This document shows, piece by piece, positions 52,628 through 60,790 of a stretch of 64,000 nucleotides of DNA (its first letter is position 1; every line of letters starts with the position of its first letter). Both the position numbers and the translations under genes were made by a program. Source of the stretch: Bacillota bacterium (GTDB taxonomy: Bacteria; Bacillota; Clostridia; Lachnospirales; Lachnospiraceae). The DNA lies in NCBI GenBank assembly GCA_023391695.1, contig JAEWAK010000014.1:1-64000 (forward strand). Reading direction: 5' to 3'. A model generated the notes under the pieces. The model searched no databases. It had not been told where the DNA came from and saw only the letters and a program-made list of their open reading frames with translations.

Positions 52628-54916
52628 TTACATTACTTTTTCAACAAAGGTACGCACCAGAACCGGGTCAAATTTAATGCCGGCACCATCTCTTAATTTT
52701 TCCATTGCCGCTTCTTTTGACATAGCCCTTCCATATACCTTATCGCTTGTCCAGACATCATAGGCATTAGCAATGGCTATGATCCTTGCTATCTGCGGTA
52801 TCTCATCCCCTTTTAACCCTTTCGGATAGCCTTTGCCGTCCCATCTCTCGTGGTGATATAAGATATAAACGGCAATTTCCGACATGCCGTCTACCGTATT
52901 CAGCATACGGAAGCCGATCTCCGAATGGCGCTTGATTTCATCCTGTTCCTCCTTTGTTAGTTTACCCGGTTTATTAAGGATGGCTTCATCGATCGCTATT
53001 TTCCCTATATCATGCAATAGTCCGGCTGTCCTCAGCAATTCTATATCCGACTCCGGCATCTTAAGTGCTTTCCCTAAACTTATGCATAAAGCCGATACTC
53101 TTAAAGAGTGTTCTTTTTCCCTCTGGTTTTTTTCGTAGAGCGTATTAATAATAACTTTAATTGTTTTTCCCCGCATATTCGGTCCTTCGAACAATTTCCT
53201 TTTATACATATTATCTTCCGCATTTTTGAAAACTTCCTCCATATTCTGGTGTTTGGAATATTTCGTATCAGAACCAAAGGATATGGATATATCAATGGAA
53301 TCTACCTGTTCCTTTAAGGAAAGATCCGTAATCCGTTTTATTATCTGCTTTGCTTCAAATTCATCCGTATTTGGCAGAATAATAACAAATTCATCTCCTG
53401 CCAGCCTTGCTACAATATCGCCTGACCTGGTGCCGTTTTTTATGACCTGCGCTACTTTTTTAAGCAGTTTATCACCCATAACATGTCCAAAGGAATCATT
53501 AACCAGTTTCAGCCCGTTAACATCACCCATAACAAGACTCAGCGGTAAATTCCTTTCCGAATCCAGCCGTTTCAGCTCCTCTTCATAAAATCTCCGGTTA
53601 TATAGACCCGTAAGCTGGTCACGGTAGCTTAAATTGAAAATCTCCGCTTCTTTTTTCTTTCTTTCCGTAATATCGATTGCTATTCCGGTGAAATACTGTT
53701 TACTTCCTAAAGAAAAAACACTTGCGGTAAAATACATTGGAATTGTTGTTCCGTCTTTTTTCTGCAGATTTGCCTCGGCTTCCCCAAAGCCGTCCCTCAC
53801 CGCCCTGGCCAGGCCTTCCGTAATGGCTTTCTGACTTATTTCATCCCCCTTATACCAGTCATAAAGAGTCATCTGCGCTAATTCCTCCGGTGAATAGCCG
53901 GTCAATTCCTCATGCTTTTTGTTCCACCGGATTAACCGTTTCCGGTCATCATACAGATAGACCATGCCGGGAGTACTGTAAACTATGGAATCCAGAAGGA
54001 TTTTTTCCCTTAAAAGTGCTTCTTCCGCCCTTTTTCGTATAATGAACATAGCCAGCTGCCTGGCATATACCTCCGCCAGAGTATCTTTATCAAAATATTT
54101 TCCCTTTTCCATAAATAAAGTAAAATCCCCCAGCATGATCTGGTTCATGGCAATTTTTATAACTACTACTTCTCCTAAATGAAAGTTTTTTTCTAACAGG
54201 GCAGCTAAGGAAGGTGTAATGGTATTCCCGGCTAAATCCCTTAAAGACGGCAATCTGGTAATCGTTTTGGCTTTTATTTTTTCTTCCAATTCCTTGCTGT
54301 ACTCCCATTTTTTATCTTCAAACCGATAACCCATAATATCTGCTGCCTGTTTTATTATCTCTTTATTGCCGGTAATTGCTTTCGTGGTAAAACTTTTACC
54401 GTCTTTCTCAAATAAATTAAAAGCAGCATATTTCGCACCGGATATTTTTAAGAAATCATCGGATATTTTTTGATAATCATTTTTCGGTTCTTCATTCAGT
54501 AATAATTCTTCTGAAATATCGATCAGTCTCTCCATTTCTTTTAATTGGCTGATTTCTTTGGTTATATCAAGGATACAGGTTATAAAATAATATTTTTCCG
54601 CAGAATAGGCGGTTATCCTGTACCAACTCCTCAATGGCTCAACATATTGCTCCTGTTCTATTTTACCCCCGTTCATTGCGATATCTCCAAAAATATGGAT
54701 CCAGTTAAATTCACCGGTTCTGATCTCAGGTAATACTTCCGTAATTCTTCTGCCAACAACCTCCGATACTTTTTGATTAAATATATGAACAAAGGCGGAA
54801 TTTGCTTCGATAATCTCATAATCGCAGGGAATTCCGTCTTCATTCAGGAGGATTTTATTATAGGCATATGCGATTGGCAGTTCTTCCATTAATTGTCTGT
54901 AAAAATAGTCGTTCAT
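52628..54916 (-). CDS. PAS-GAF-PAS-GGDEF-HD-GYP cyclic-di-GMP protein
   Basis: 762 residues. PAS (about 10-115), a GAF-like region (about 130-290), a second PAS (about 305-420), a diguanylate cyclase domain (about 430-590) and an HD-GYP phosphodiesterase domain (about 600-762). The cyclase signature is AGDEF instead of GGDEF, a variant often still active; the inhibitory RxxD site (RSGD) lies five residues upstream. HD-GYP motifs HDIGK and HHERWDGKGYP are intact. It could both make and break c-di-GMP in response to a small-molecule or redox cue. No membrane helix, so it is cytoplasmic. Single gene. Confidence 0.92.
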   Translation of the reverse strand: MNDYFYRQLMEELPIAYAYNKILLNEDGIPCDYEIIEANSAFVHIFNQKVSEVVGRRITEVLPEIRTGEFNWIHIFGDIAMNGGKIEQEQYVEPLRSWYRITAYSAEKYYFITCILDITKEISQLKEMERLIDISEELLLNEEPKNDYQKISDDFLKISGAKYAAFNLFEKDGKSFTTKAITGNKEIIKQAADIMGYRFEDKKWEYSKELEEKIKAKTITRLPSLRDLAGNTITPSLAALLEKNFHLGEVVVIKIAMNQIMLGDFTLFMEKGKYFDKDTLAEVYARQLAMFIIRKRAEEALLREKILLDSIVYSTPGMVYLYDDRKRLIRWNKKHEELTGYSPEELAQMTLYDWYKGDEISQKAITEGLARAVRDGFGEAEANLQKKDGTTIPMYFTASVFSLGSKQYFTGIAIDITERKKKEAEIFNLSYRDQLTGLYNRRFYEEELKRLDSERNLPLSLVMGDVNGLKLVNDSFGHVMGDKLLKKVAQVIKNGTRSGDIVARLAGDEFVIILPNTDEFEAKQIIKRITDLSLKEQVDSIDISISFGSDTKYSKHQNMEEVFKNAEDNMYKRKLFEGPNMRGKTIKVIINTLYEKNQREKEHSLRVSALCISLGKALKMPESDIELLRTAGLLHDIGKIAIDEAILNKPGKLTKEEQDEIKRHSEIGFRMLNTVDGMSEIAVYILYHHERWDGKGYPKGLKGDEIPQIARIIAIANAYDVWTSDKVYGRAMSKEAAMEKLRDGAGIKFDPVLVRTFVEKVM

Positions 54917-55199
54917 ATTGTATTACCCCCAGTCTTATATGTATGTCAAAAAATAGTAATAGTTACTGGTATTATTATATACTTTTTCTTGATTTTAGTC
55001 CAGAAAATTTGTATAGGTTAACCGATTTAATTTTTTTATTTTAAATTACTTTTTGAAATTGAAATAAATATTTACAAAAAACAGATAATCTCAATCATGA
55101 TTTATATATAATTTAAATATTAATTCCATATTTCCAAATAAATAGATTATAATATATATTTCCCCTTTTTATCTATTATTAGTCTCGCGTAATTGCAAT

Positions 55200-55252
55200 T
55201 GATAATTATTTTCAATAAAACATCTTTATTTTTCTGATATTTATAGTATAAT
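55200..55252 (+). promoter_or_regulatory. Fur-like box and sod promoter
   Basis: TGATAATTATTTTCA (55200-55214) matches the 7-1-7 Fur-family consensus TGATAATNATTATCA at all but one position. Downstream are a weak -35 (TTTATT, 55225-55230) and TATAAT (55247-55252). Control of superoxide dismutase by an iron- or peroxide-sensing Fur-family protein is inferred. Confidence 0.6.
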
Positions 55253-55356
55253 AGAAGCATCAAAAACAATTGATTTTATAAAAGAAGTAATTACAAAAAG
55301 AACTTACCTGATAATTTTAGACTAAATGCCCGCCAGCGGGCAGAAGGGAGCTATAT

Positions 55357-55983
55357 ATGTTTAAACAAGATGAACTAAAATATAATTTTAATGCCTTGGA
55401 GCCGCACATAGACGAACTTACAATGGTTACCCATTATACCAAACACCACGCAGCTTATACCAATAACCTAAATGCTGCAATCGAAAAATTGCCCGATCTT
55501 TCGGGTAAATCAATAGAAGAAGTGTTTTTACATTTGCCGGATGTATCCGATATTTCACTTAAAACAGCCATTGTAAATAACGGCGGCGGATTTTATAACC
55601 ACAACTTGTATTTCTCCACCTTATCACCGGATGGGGGCGGCAAACCGGAAGGTGAACTTGCCGGACAGATCGATAAAGATTTCGGAAATTTTGACACGCT
55701 GAAAGAAAAGCTATCCGCAGCTGCGGCTGCAAGGTTTGGTTCCGGCTGGGCCTGGCTATCGGCAGATAAAGCGGGTAACCTGAAAGTATCCTCAACCCCG
55801 AACCAGGATAATCCGTTTATGGAAAGCCTGGGTGAATGGACTCCCATATTGGGTATTGATGTATGGGAACATGCTTATTATCTGAAATACAAAAATCTTC
55901 GTGCCGATTATATTAATGCATTTTTTCATATCGTTGACTGGAAAACAGTTGCCGATAATTATTTAAAAATTAAAAAGTCATAA
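55357..55983 (+). CDS. sodA: superoxide dismutase, Fe/Mn family
   Basis: 208 residues. Metal ligands are all present: H26 (VTHYTKHH), H82 (GGGFYNHNLYF), D168 and H172 (DVWEHAYY). The core GSGWAWLS and EHAYYLKYKN are standard. GGGFYNH in place of the more common GGGHxNH is seen in several anaerobes. Metal choice (Fe or Mn) cannot be read with certainty. The enzyme dismutates superoxide to peroxide and oxygen in the cytoplasm. GAAGGGAG precedes ATG 55357. It is a single gene behind a Fur-like operator. Confidence 0.95.
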   Translation: MFKQDELKYNFNALEPHIDELTMVTHYTKHHAAYTNNLNAAIEKLPDLSGKSIEEVFLHLPDVSDISLKTAIVNNGGGFYNHNLYFSTLSPDGGGKPEGELAGQIDKDFGNFDTLKEKLSAAAAARFGSGWAWLSADKAGNLKVSSTPNQDNPFMESLGEWTPILGIDVWEHAYYLKYKNLRADYINAFFHIVDWKTVADNYLKIKKS

Positions 55984-56000
55984 TTACAATAATTAACAAA

Positions 56001-56100
56001 CCATTGCCCTATAAATACCTATAAATTAACCGGTTGCCCTATTATAAACCGGTTGCCCAAAAAATATCCAGTTACCCTAAAGTTAATCCAGTTACCCTAA
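56001..56100 (+). repeat. degenerate 19-20-bp tandem repeat after sodA
   Basis: Units beginning CCATTGCCCT (56001), CCGGTTGCCCT (56030), CCGGTTGCCCA (56049), CCAGTTACCCTAAA (56068) and CCAGTTACCCTAAA (56088). The last four recur every 19-20 bp, with AT-rich spacers. They lie between the sodA stop and its terminator, so they would be transcribed. Confidence 0.7.
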
Positions 56101-56153
56101 AAACCATCTTCCGTTTAAGAATCCTAATTCTTACCAGGAAGATGGTTTTCATT
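56101..56153 (+). terminator. terminator after sodA and its repeats
   Basis: AAACCATCTTCC (56101-56112) pairs with GGAAGATGGTTT (56137-56148), followed by TTCATTT. An A/T-only tandem stretch (ATTTATTTATATTTATTTAT) follows. Confidence 0.75.
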
Positions 56154-56172
56154 TATTTATATTTATTTATAT

Positions 56173-56550
56173 TCATTTATATTCTGACATTCCGGCTAAA
56201 TCTGAGAATCCGTCTGCCTGTTGTTTGGACGGAAGAGCCATTGGATTTTTACATTCACAGGGAATATTGGTCTGGCATAATCCGCAGCCGGAACCGGCTT
56301 TGGTATTTCCGCCATATAAAACCGCCAGTCTGCCTGATTCTTCTCCATAAACATAGTTCCTGCATTTAACTTTGTCATGGCCATTTTCCGTTATGGCACC
56401 TACCGGACAGCGTTTTATACGCCCCGCATATCCCTTGGCTGAAAAAAAGCAATTTTCCGTATGATGCTGTGCTTTTCTCTCATCCGGTTCCAGTTTTAAA
56501 TCGGTTACTACGGATTTACACGATAAATAATACCGTAAAAAATGGCTTTG
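56173..56550 (-). pseudogene. QueG-like Fe-S protein remnant (C-terminal part)
   Basis: An open minus-strand frame of about 125 codons with no proper start. It reads LRYYLSCKSVVTDLKLEPDE, then CPVGAIT, GHDKVKC, and SGCGLCQTNIPCE. This is the double 4Fe-4S and C-terminal end of epoxyqueuosine-reductase-like iron-sulfur proteins, in which these cysteines bind the clusters. The N-terminal domain and start are gone: a TGA lies immediately upstream (complement of 56551-56553). Confidence 0.72.
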
Positions 56551-56701
56551 TCAATTAAAATATTCATTCTCTTATCAGGCTTCTTGTATAAAAACCTGCC
56601 TGTCCTTACAGCACCTGCCATACAATCAAGGTGACTTTACGCCGTATAAAATAACAAAATGATGACATACTTGTAAGGTAAATAATGAAAGGAGGATTTA
56701 T

Positions 56702-56863
56702 ATGGCTCATAATCAGATGAAAAGTACAAAGAATCACAAAAAAGAAGACGGAACCTTTCGTTCCAAGCATATCAAACATGATCCCCAGGCAGAAAGTGCC
56801 CGTGCGGTATTTGGACTGAAAGACGATAATCCGGTCAATAAGAGCAGCGAAAGCAGCCGGTAA
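56702..56863 (+). CDS. small basic protein, 53 residues
   Basis: Short gene with a textbook ribosome site (AAAGGAGG, seven bases before ATG 56702) and its own terminator. The sequence is hydrophilic and rich in Lys, His and Ser (MKSTKNHKKEDGTFRSKHIK, then HDPQAESARAVFGLKDDN). It resembles small clostridial proteins annotated as CPC_1213 family, recalled from memory and not verified. No membrane helix or cysteine. Function unknown; the charge would suit nucleic acid or ribosome contact. Confidence 0.75.
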   Translation: MAHNQMKSTKNHKKEDGTFRSKHIKHDPQAESARAVFGLKDDNPVNKSSESSR

Positions 56864-56886
56864 GACCAGGCCGTTAAAATAATACC

Positions 56887-56934
56887 ATATCTCCGATAAC
56901 CGTACAGGCACCATGTACCGGTTACCGGAGATAT
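56887..56934. terminator. terminator between the small gene and the PadR gene
   Basis: ATATCTCCG plus ATAACCG (from 56887) pairs with CGGTTA plus CCGGAGATAT (to 56934), with one bulge. Placed between convergent genes, it can serve both. Confidence 0.75.
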
Positions 56935-56945
56935 TCTTACTTTCT

Positions 56946-57860
56946 TTAATCCGTTAACCAGGTTTCAGCTTCCGAGCTCTCGGTAAAGACCCGGAATGCC
57001 CTACCGTTTTTGGATTCGGCTACCAGTTCCTTAAACCTGCCTGTAATTTTAAACGCTTCCGGCAACAATACCGCAACCCGGATCCGGTAATTTACGAACT
57101 TCTGCATAAAGGCACCTGCCAATCCGGTCCTGAGTTTAAAAAAATCATCGGTTAAAACCTCACCGTGAAGCAGCAGCAGGTTGGTTTCCTTTTCAAAGCA
57201 AATACTGATTATGTCCAGTGCATCCTGTTCCGAGTTAATCGGTGTTTCCGCCGATATTATTGTTAAATATTTTTTATCATTTTTCTGTGATACCGTGTAA
57301 TTCATTTTAGCCGTCTCCTCTCTTTTCATATTGCCAATACCCTTTCGCAGTTTTTCCAGCCAGGTCAATTCACTTTCATATGAAGTGATTATATTTTCAT
57401 GTATCATATCCCATAAATATACTTCTCTTGGAGATCTGCCCGGAGAAAAAGTCCCCCGCCTGAGTTTCTCTTTCTGCATTAAAATCTGCATCCTTATCTG
57501 GTTTTCATAACCGGATAAGAGTGTGTTTAATTCTTCCGGAAGAAGCTGGTCCGCAAAGGCTAATTGAACGAGAAACTGTTTCTTTAGTTCAGGCGGCTCC
57601 GTAGAAGAAAGCACCCACTCCTTCAGTTCGGTAATCCCCTCCTTGGTAATGGTGTATATCTTCTTGGAAGGAGAATTTTCCTGATGATAAACCTCGTTGG
57701 TAACAAAGCCTTCCTCAAGGAGTTCTACCAGTGATTTATATATTTGGTTATTGTTCCCGGACCAATACATAAACGGTGATTCCTGTATTATTTTTTTCAA
57801 ATCATAGCCGGTTAACGGTTTACAGCTTAATATCCCAAGAATTGCATGATTAATAGACAT
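56946..57860 (-). CDS. PadR-family regulator fused to DUF4180
   Basis: 304 residues. The N-terminal PadR winged helix (about 1-85) has HAILGILSCKPLTGYDLKKII and the wing SPSKKIYTITKEG. A helical dimer domain follows (about 90-175). A linker with MKREETAKMNY leads into a C-terminal DUF4180 domain (about 185-304) with NLLLLHGEVLTDDFFKLRTG and FRVFTESSEAETWL. DUF4180 is usually a separate small protein of unknown function. PadR proteins repress detoxification or efflux genes; the fused domain may be the sensor. Paired ACATATGT palindromes overlap its promoter, which suggests autoregulation. Confidence 0.88.
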   Translation of the reverse strand: MSINHAILGILSCKPLTGYDLKKIIQESPFMYWSGNNNQIYKSLVELLEEGFVTNEVYHQENSPSKKIYTITKEGITELKEWVLSSTEPPELKKQFLVQLAFADQLLPEELNTLLSGYENQIRMQILMQKEKLRRGTFSPGRSPREVYLWDMIHENIITSYESELTWLEKLRKGIGNMKREETAKMNYTVSQKNDKKYLTIISAETPINSEQDALDIISICFEKETNLLLLHGEVLTDDFFKLRTGLAGAFMQKFVNYRIRVAVLLPEAFKITGRFKELVAESKNGRAFRVFTESSEAETWLTD

Positions 57861-57892
57861 TTAAATTCACTCCTTAATACATGTTATAATTA

Positions 57893-57931
57893 ACATATGT
57901 AATTAATAACATATGTTTTAGTATTTGTCAA
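57893..57931 (-). promoter_or_regulatory. padR promoter with twin ACATATGT sites
   Basis: On the minus strand TTGACA (complement of 57926-57931), 17-bp spacer, TATTAA (complement of 57903-57908). The palindrome ACATATGT occurs at 57909-57916 inside the spacer and at 57893-57900 over the start region, 16 bp apart. ATGT/ACAT half-sites are typical of PadR operators. Confidence 0.7.
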
Positions 57932-57995
57932 ATACTTTTCTTTATAATCCTAGTAATTATAGCTGATATATTTCGATATTACCGAATAAAACCAA

Positions 57996-58060
57996 CGACA
58001 AACGCAGGAATGAACATTTATAAACACTTAGGTTATAAAAATAGTCTTCCTGGTTTGTCG
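57996..58060. repeat. long inverted repeat
   Basis: CGACAAACGCAGGAA (57996-58010) pairs with TTCCTGGTTTGTCG (58047-58060), one base unpaired. Two smaller stems follow: ACCCAAGCA/TGCTTTGGGT and ACCGG/CCGGT (58069-58112). No gene lies in 57932-58206. Confidence 0.6.
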
Positions 58061-58140
58061 TGAGAAAAAACCCAAGCATGCAATAAAGCCGTGCTTTGGG
58101 TACCGGGGAACTCCGGTTTCCATAAAAGTCAAATAACTCA

Positions 58141-58243
58141 AAAGGACTGTTGTAAAAATAGTTTAATTTTACTCTAGGAAACCATTATGCAACAGACACC
58201 CTTTTTAATAAATTAAAAGGCCGGATCAAATACATCCGGCCTT
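58141..58243 (-). terminator. VOC gene terminator, with repeat E copy 3 beyond
   Basis: On the minus strand AAGGCCGGAT (complement of 58234-58243) pairs with ATCCGGCCTT (complement of 58217-58226), followed by TTAATTTATT. Beyond it, ACTGTTGTAAAAAT (58146-58159) and ATTATGCAACAGA (58184-58196) form a repeat E-like hairpin. Confidence 0.78.
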
Positions 58244-58249
58244 CTAAAA

Positions 58250-59131
58250 TTACGTCTCATATGCTTTTTTCAATTCGGCAATATCAAACTTTTTCATCTT
58301 TAAAAACGCTTCCGTTACTTTTGCCATTTTTTCAGGGTTTTTATCCCGCATCATATCATTCATGATCGTGGGTACAATCTGCCAGGAAAATCCGTATCTG
58401 TCTTTTAACCAGCCGCATTGTTCCGCCTCCGGATCAAAAGTAAGATTATCCCAGTAATGATCAATTTCTTTCTGTGAATCACAGTACACCATAAAAGAAA
58501 CAGCCTCATTAAATGTAAAATCATGTTCAAAAGCACTGTCCATTGCGGCAAACTCCTGGTTTTCAAGAGTATAAGCAATATACTGTATGGTACCTGGCTT
58601 ATCTGGTTTTGCATCCTCACCGTACCGTGCAATATCACCGATTCCGGAATTTTTAAAAACGGAGGTATAGAGCCGGACGGCTTCTTCGGCATTGCCGCAC
58701 TGGTCACCGACGAACATTAAACTTGGTGTGATTTTCTGGGTGATTTTTGTATCTCCCACATACATTATCTGCCAGGATAAACCGTATTTGTCAGCCACCC
58801 AGCCGTATTTTTCGCTGAAAGGATAGGAATCCAGGGGCATCAGTGCCATACCGCCTTCAATCAGTTTCTCCCAAAGCCTTTCCACTTCTTCCTTCGTATT
58901 ACAGGCCACCACGAAAGATACGGCCGGTGTAAATTTAAAATACGGCCCCGCCGACAGCAGAACAAATTCCTGGCTGTCCAGCTCAATGGTAAACATTTCT
59001 GCATCCCCTGACGGTGTATCCTTCAGTATGGTCTTATCGATCAGCTTTGAATTCTCAAATAATGTCATATAAAACGCCGATGCCTCTCCGGCTTCTTTGT
59101 CAAACCACAGGTGCGGAACGATTTTTTGCAT
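58250..59131 (-). CDS. tandem VOC (PhnB-like) protein
   Basis: 293 residues from ATG 59131, eight bases after AGGAGG; an ATG two codons upstream is too close to the site. Two glyoxalase/bleomycin-resistance-type halves are visible: about 1-130 (VPHLWFDKEAGEASAFYMTLF, GWVADKYGLSWQI) and 135-293 (TPSLMFVGDQCGNAEEAVRLY, GWLKDRYGFSWQIVP). Both follow the PhnB/3-demethylubiquinone-methyltransferase-like pattern, usually annotated without a known substrate. The halves are clear duplicates. It is a single gene, downstream of and in the same direction as the aldo/keto reductase gene. Confidence 0.88.
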   Translation of the reverse strand: MQKIVPHLWFDKEAGEASAFYMTLFENSKLIDKTILKDTPSGDAEMFTIELDSQEFVLLSAGPYFKFTPAVSFVVACNTKEEVERLWEKLIEGGMALMPLDSYPFSEKYGWVADKYGLSWQIMYVGDTKITQKITPSLMFVGDQCGNAEEAVRLYTSVFKNSGIGDIARYGEDAKPDKPGTIQYIAYTLENQEFAAMDSAFEHDFTFNEAVSFMVYCDSQKEIDHYWDNLTFDPEAEQCGWLKDRYGFSWQIVPTIMNDMMRDKNPEKMAKVTEAFLKMKKFDIAELKKAYET

Positions 59132-59281
59132 ACACATATCCTCCTTTGTTCTTTTTTATATTAATATCTCATAGTATTGCCCGCAATTATCCGTACATAC
59201 CTTTCGGGTACATTCCTTCTTACCCCTGATCCCTCAGATTTAAAATACAGAGGGTATACATGGAAGCCTGCCTATACATGC

Positions 59282-60436
59282 TTATCTTAAAATACCGTGT
59301 ACCTTTGGCATCCATTCACTGATGAGAATTTTCTGAGGACATTTATCTTCACATATCCGGCAGCCGATGCAGGAGGAAGCACGGTTTTCTTCACTAAAGA
59401 AATTATTGTATGTAACACGGGAACCTTCCACATCATCATATGCCACACTTCCGTTATACAGTTCAAAATTCCTTGGTATATTGACATTATTGGGACATGG
59501 CATACAGTAACTGCAGCCGGTACACGGTATAACTGCCCGTTCACCGTATCTGTTACGTACCCGTTCAATCACTTCTTCGTCCCCGGCTCCCAAAAGCCCC
59601 ACACCGGAATGATCGGCTGATTCCAGATTCTCCTCTACCTGTTTTAGGTTGCTCATGCCGCTGAGTACCACGGATACTTCCGTCTGGTTCCACAGCCACT
59701 CAAGAGCCCAATAGGAAGGTGACCGGCCCGATCCGTTTTCATCCAGGATTTCTTTAATGTCCTTGGGAGGACTCGCAAGTCTTCCTCCTAATAAAGGCTC
59801 CATGATAACAATTCCAAGTCCCTTACCGGCAGCATATTTTAACCCTTTCATGCCTGCCTGTTCATGAATATCCATATAATTGTACTGGATCTGGCAGAAA
59901 TCCCATTTGTCATATCCGTCAACAATTTCAAAGAATGCATCTTCATCATCATGGAAAGAAAAACCGATGTACTTAATTTTCCCTGCCTGTTTGGCGGCTT
60001 CGGCATGTTTTAGGATATCATGCTTTAAGATTATATTCCTCCACCTGTCCCTGGAGAGAGCATGAAGCAGGTAGAAATCGATATGGTTTGTCTTAAGTTT
60101 ATTCAGCTGTTCCTCCAATAACCTTTCAAAATCTCCGGGCTTTTTAATCAGCCATACCGGTGATTTCGTAGCCAGTTTCACCTTATCCCTGTATCCGTCC
60201 TGTAAGGCTTTACCTACTAAAATTTCACTGCTCCCTTTGTGATAGCCGTACGCCGTATCCACATAATTAACTCCCTGATCTATGGCATACCGTATCATTT
60301 TAATAGCCTCTGCCTCTAAAATATTGTTACTGAGTCTGTCACCGCTGTCTAAACTTCCTTCCGTTGGCAGGCGCATTGCCCCAAAACCCAGGGCAGAAAC
60401 TTCAAAATCAAGTTTACCAAATTTTCTGTATTGCAT
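59282..60436 (-). CDS. aldo/keto reductase with C-terminal Fe-S domain
   Basis: 384 residues from ATG 60436, after GGAGG. An AKR TIM barrel (about 1-285) carries the catalytic tetrad D60, Y65, K91 and H125 (DTAYGY, TKSP, LLHAL). A C-terminal domain holds eight cysteines in two ferredoxin-like motifs: CTGCSYCMPCP and CIGCRICEDKCP, enough for two 4Fe-4S clusters. Such AKR-ferredoxin fusions are common in strict anaerobes and may take electrons from ferredoxin rather than only NADPH. The substrate is unknown. Single gene. Confidence 0.93.
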   Translation of the reverse strand: MQYRKFGKLDFEVSALGFGAMRLPTEGSLDSGDRLSNNILEAEAIKMIRYAIDQGVNYVDTAYGYHKGSSEILVGKALQDGYRDKVKLATKSPVWLIKKPGDFERLLEEQLNKLKTNHIDFYLLHALSRDRWRNIILKHDILKHAEAAKQAGKIKYIGFSFHDDEDAFFEIVDGYDKWDFCQIQYNYMDIHEQAGMKGLKYAAGKGLGIVIMEPLLGGRLASPPKDIKEILDENGSGRSPSYWALEWLWNQTEVSVVLSGMSNLKQVEENLESADHSGVGLLGAGDEEVIERVRNRYGERAVIPCTGCSYCMPCPNNVNIPRNFELYNGSVAYDDVEGSRVTYNNFFSEENRASSCIGCRICEDKCPQKILISEWMPKVHGILR

Positions 60437-60790
60437 GCTTATTCCTCCAGTATATAGAAATTTCATGGGCAGAACCGCACATACCGGACATATTCATCTA
60501 AGTACCTTATAATATTTATTTATCTCTCCGCTATGTTGATCTTCCCTGATACATTTCTATTTTATACCTTAGAGTTAACTGTAGGGCAATACTTTTTTCA
60601 TCTTTTACCAATTTCAGACGCCGGTTTCGGTAAGCAAATGCTTCGTTACCACCGGTTAATCTTTTCATAAACCACCAGCAAGCTCCGATAATTTACTATC
60701 CATCAGGCGTGAGTGGCCCATCAATCCGGGCAAAGGTAAAACAGCAGGATGAATACCTCCCTGACACCCTCCTGCAGGGAAAACGAATCT
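60437..60790. other. spacer, nothing recognised
   Basis: No coding frame could be supported. One small stem, TCCCTG/CAGGGA, is at about 60761-60781, just past the end of the membrane protein gene, and may act as a weak terminator. Confidence 0.4.

Noticed and set aside
56001..56100. CRISPR array or plasmid iterons
   Set aside because: Units are degenerate and back-to-back, too short for spacers, and no cas or replication gene is nearby.
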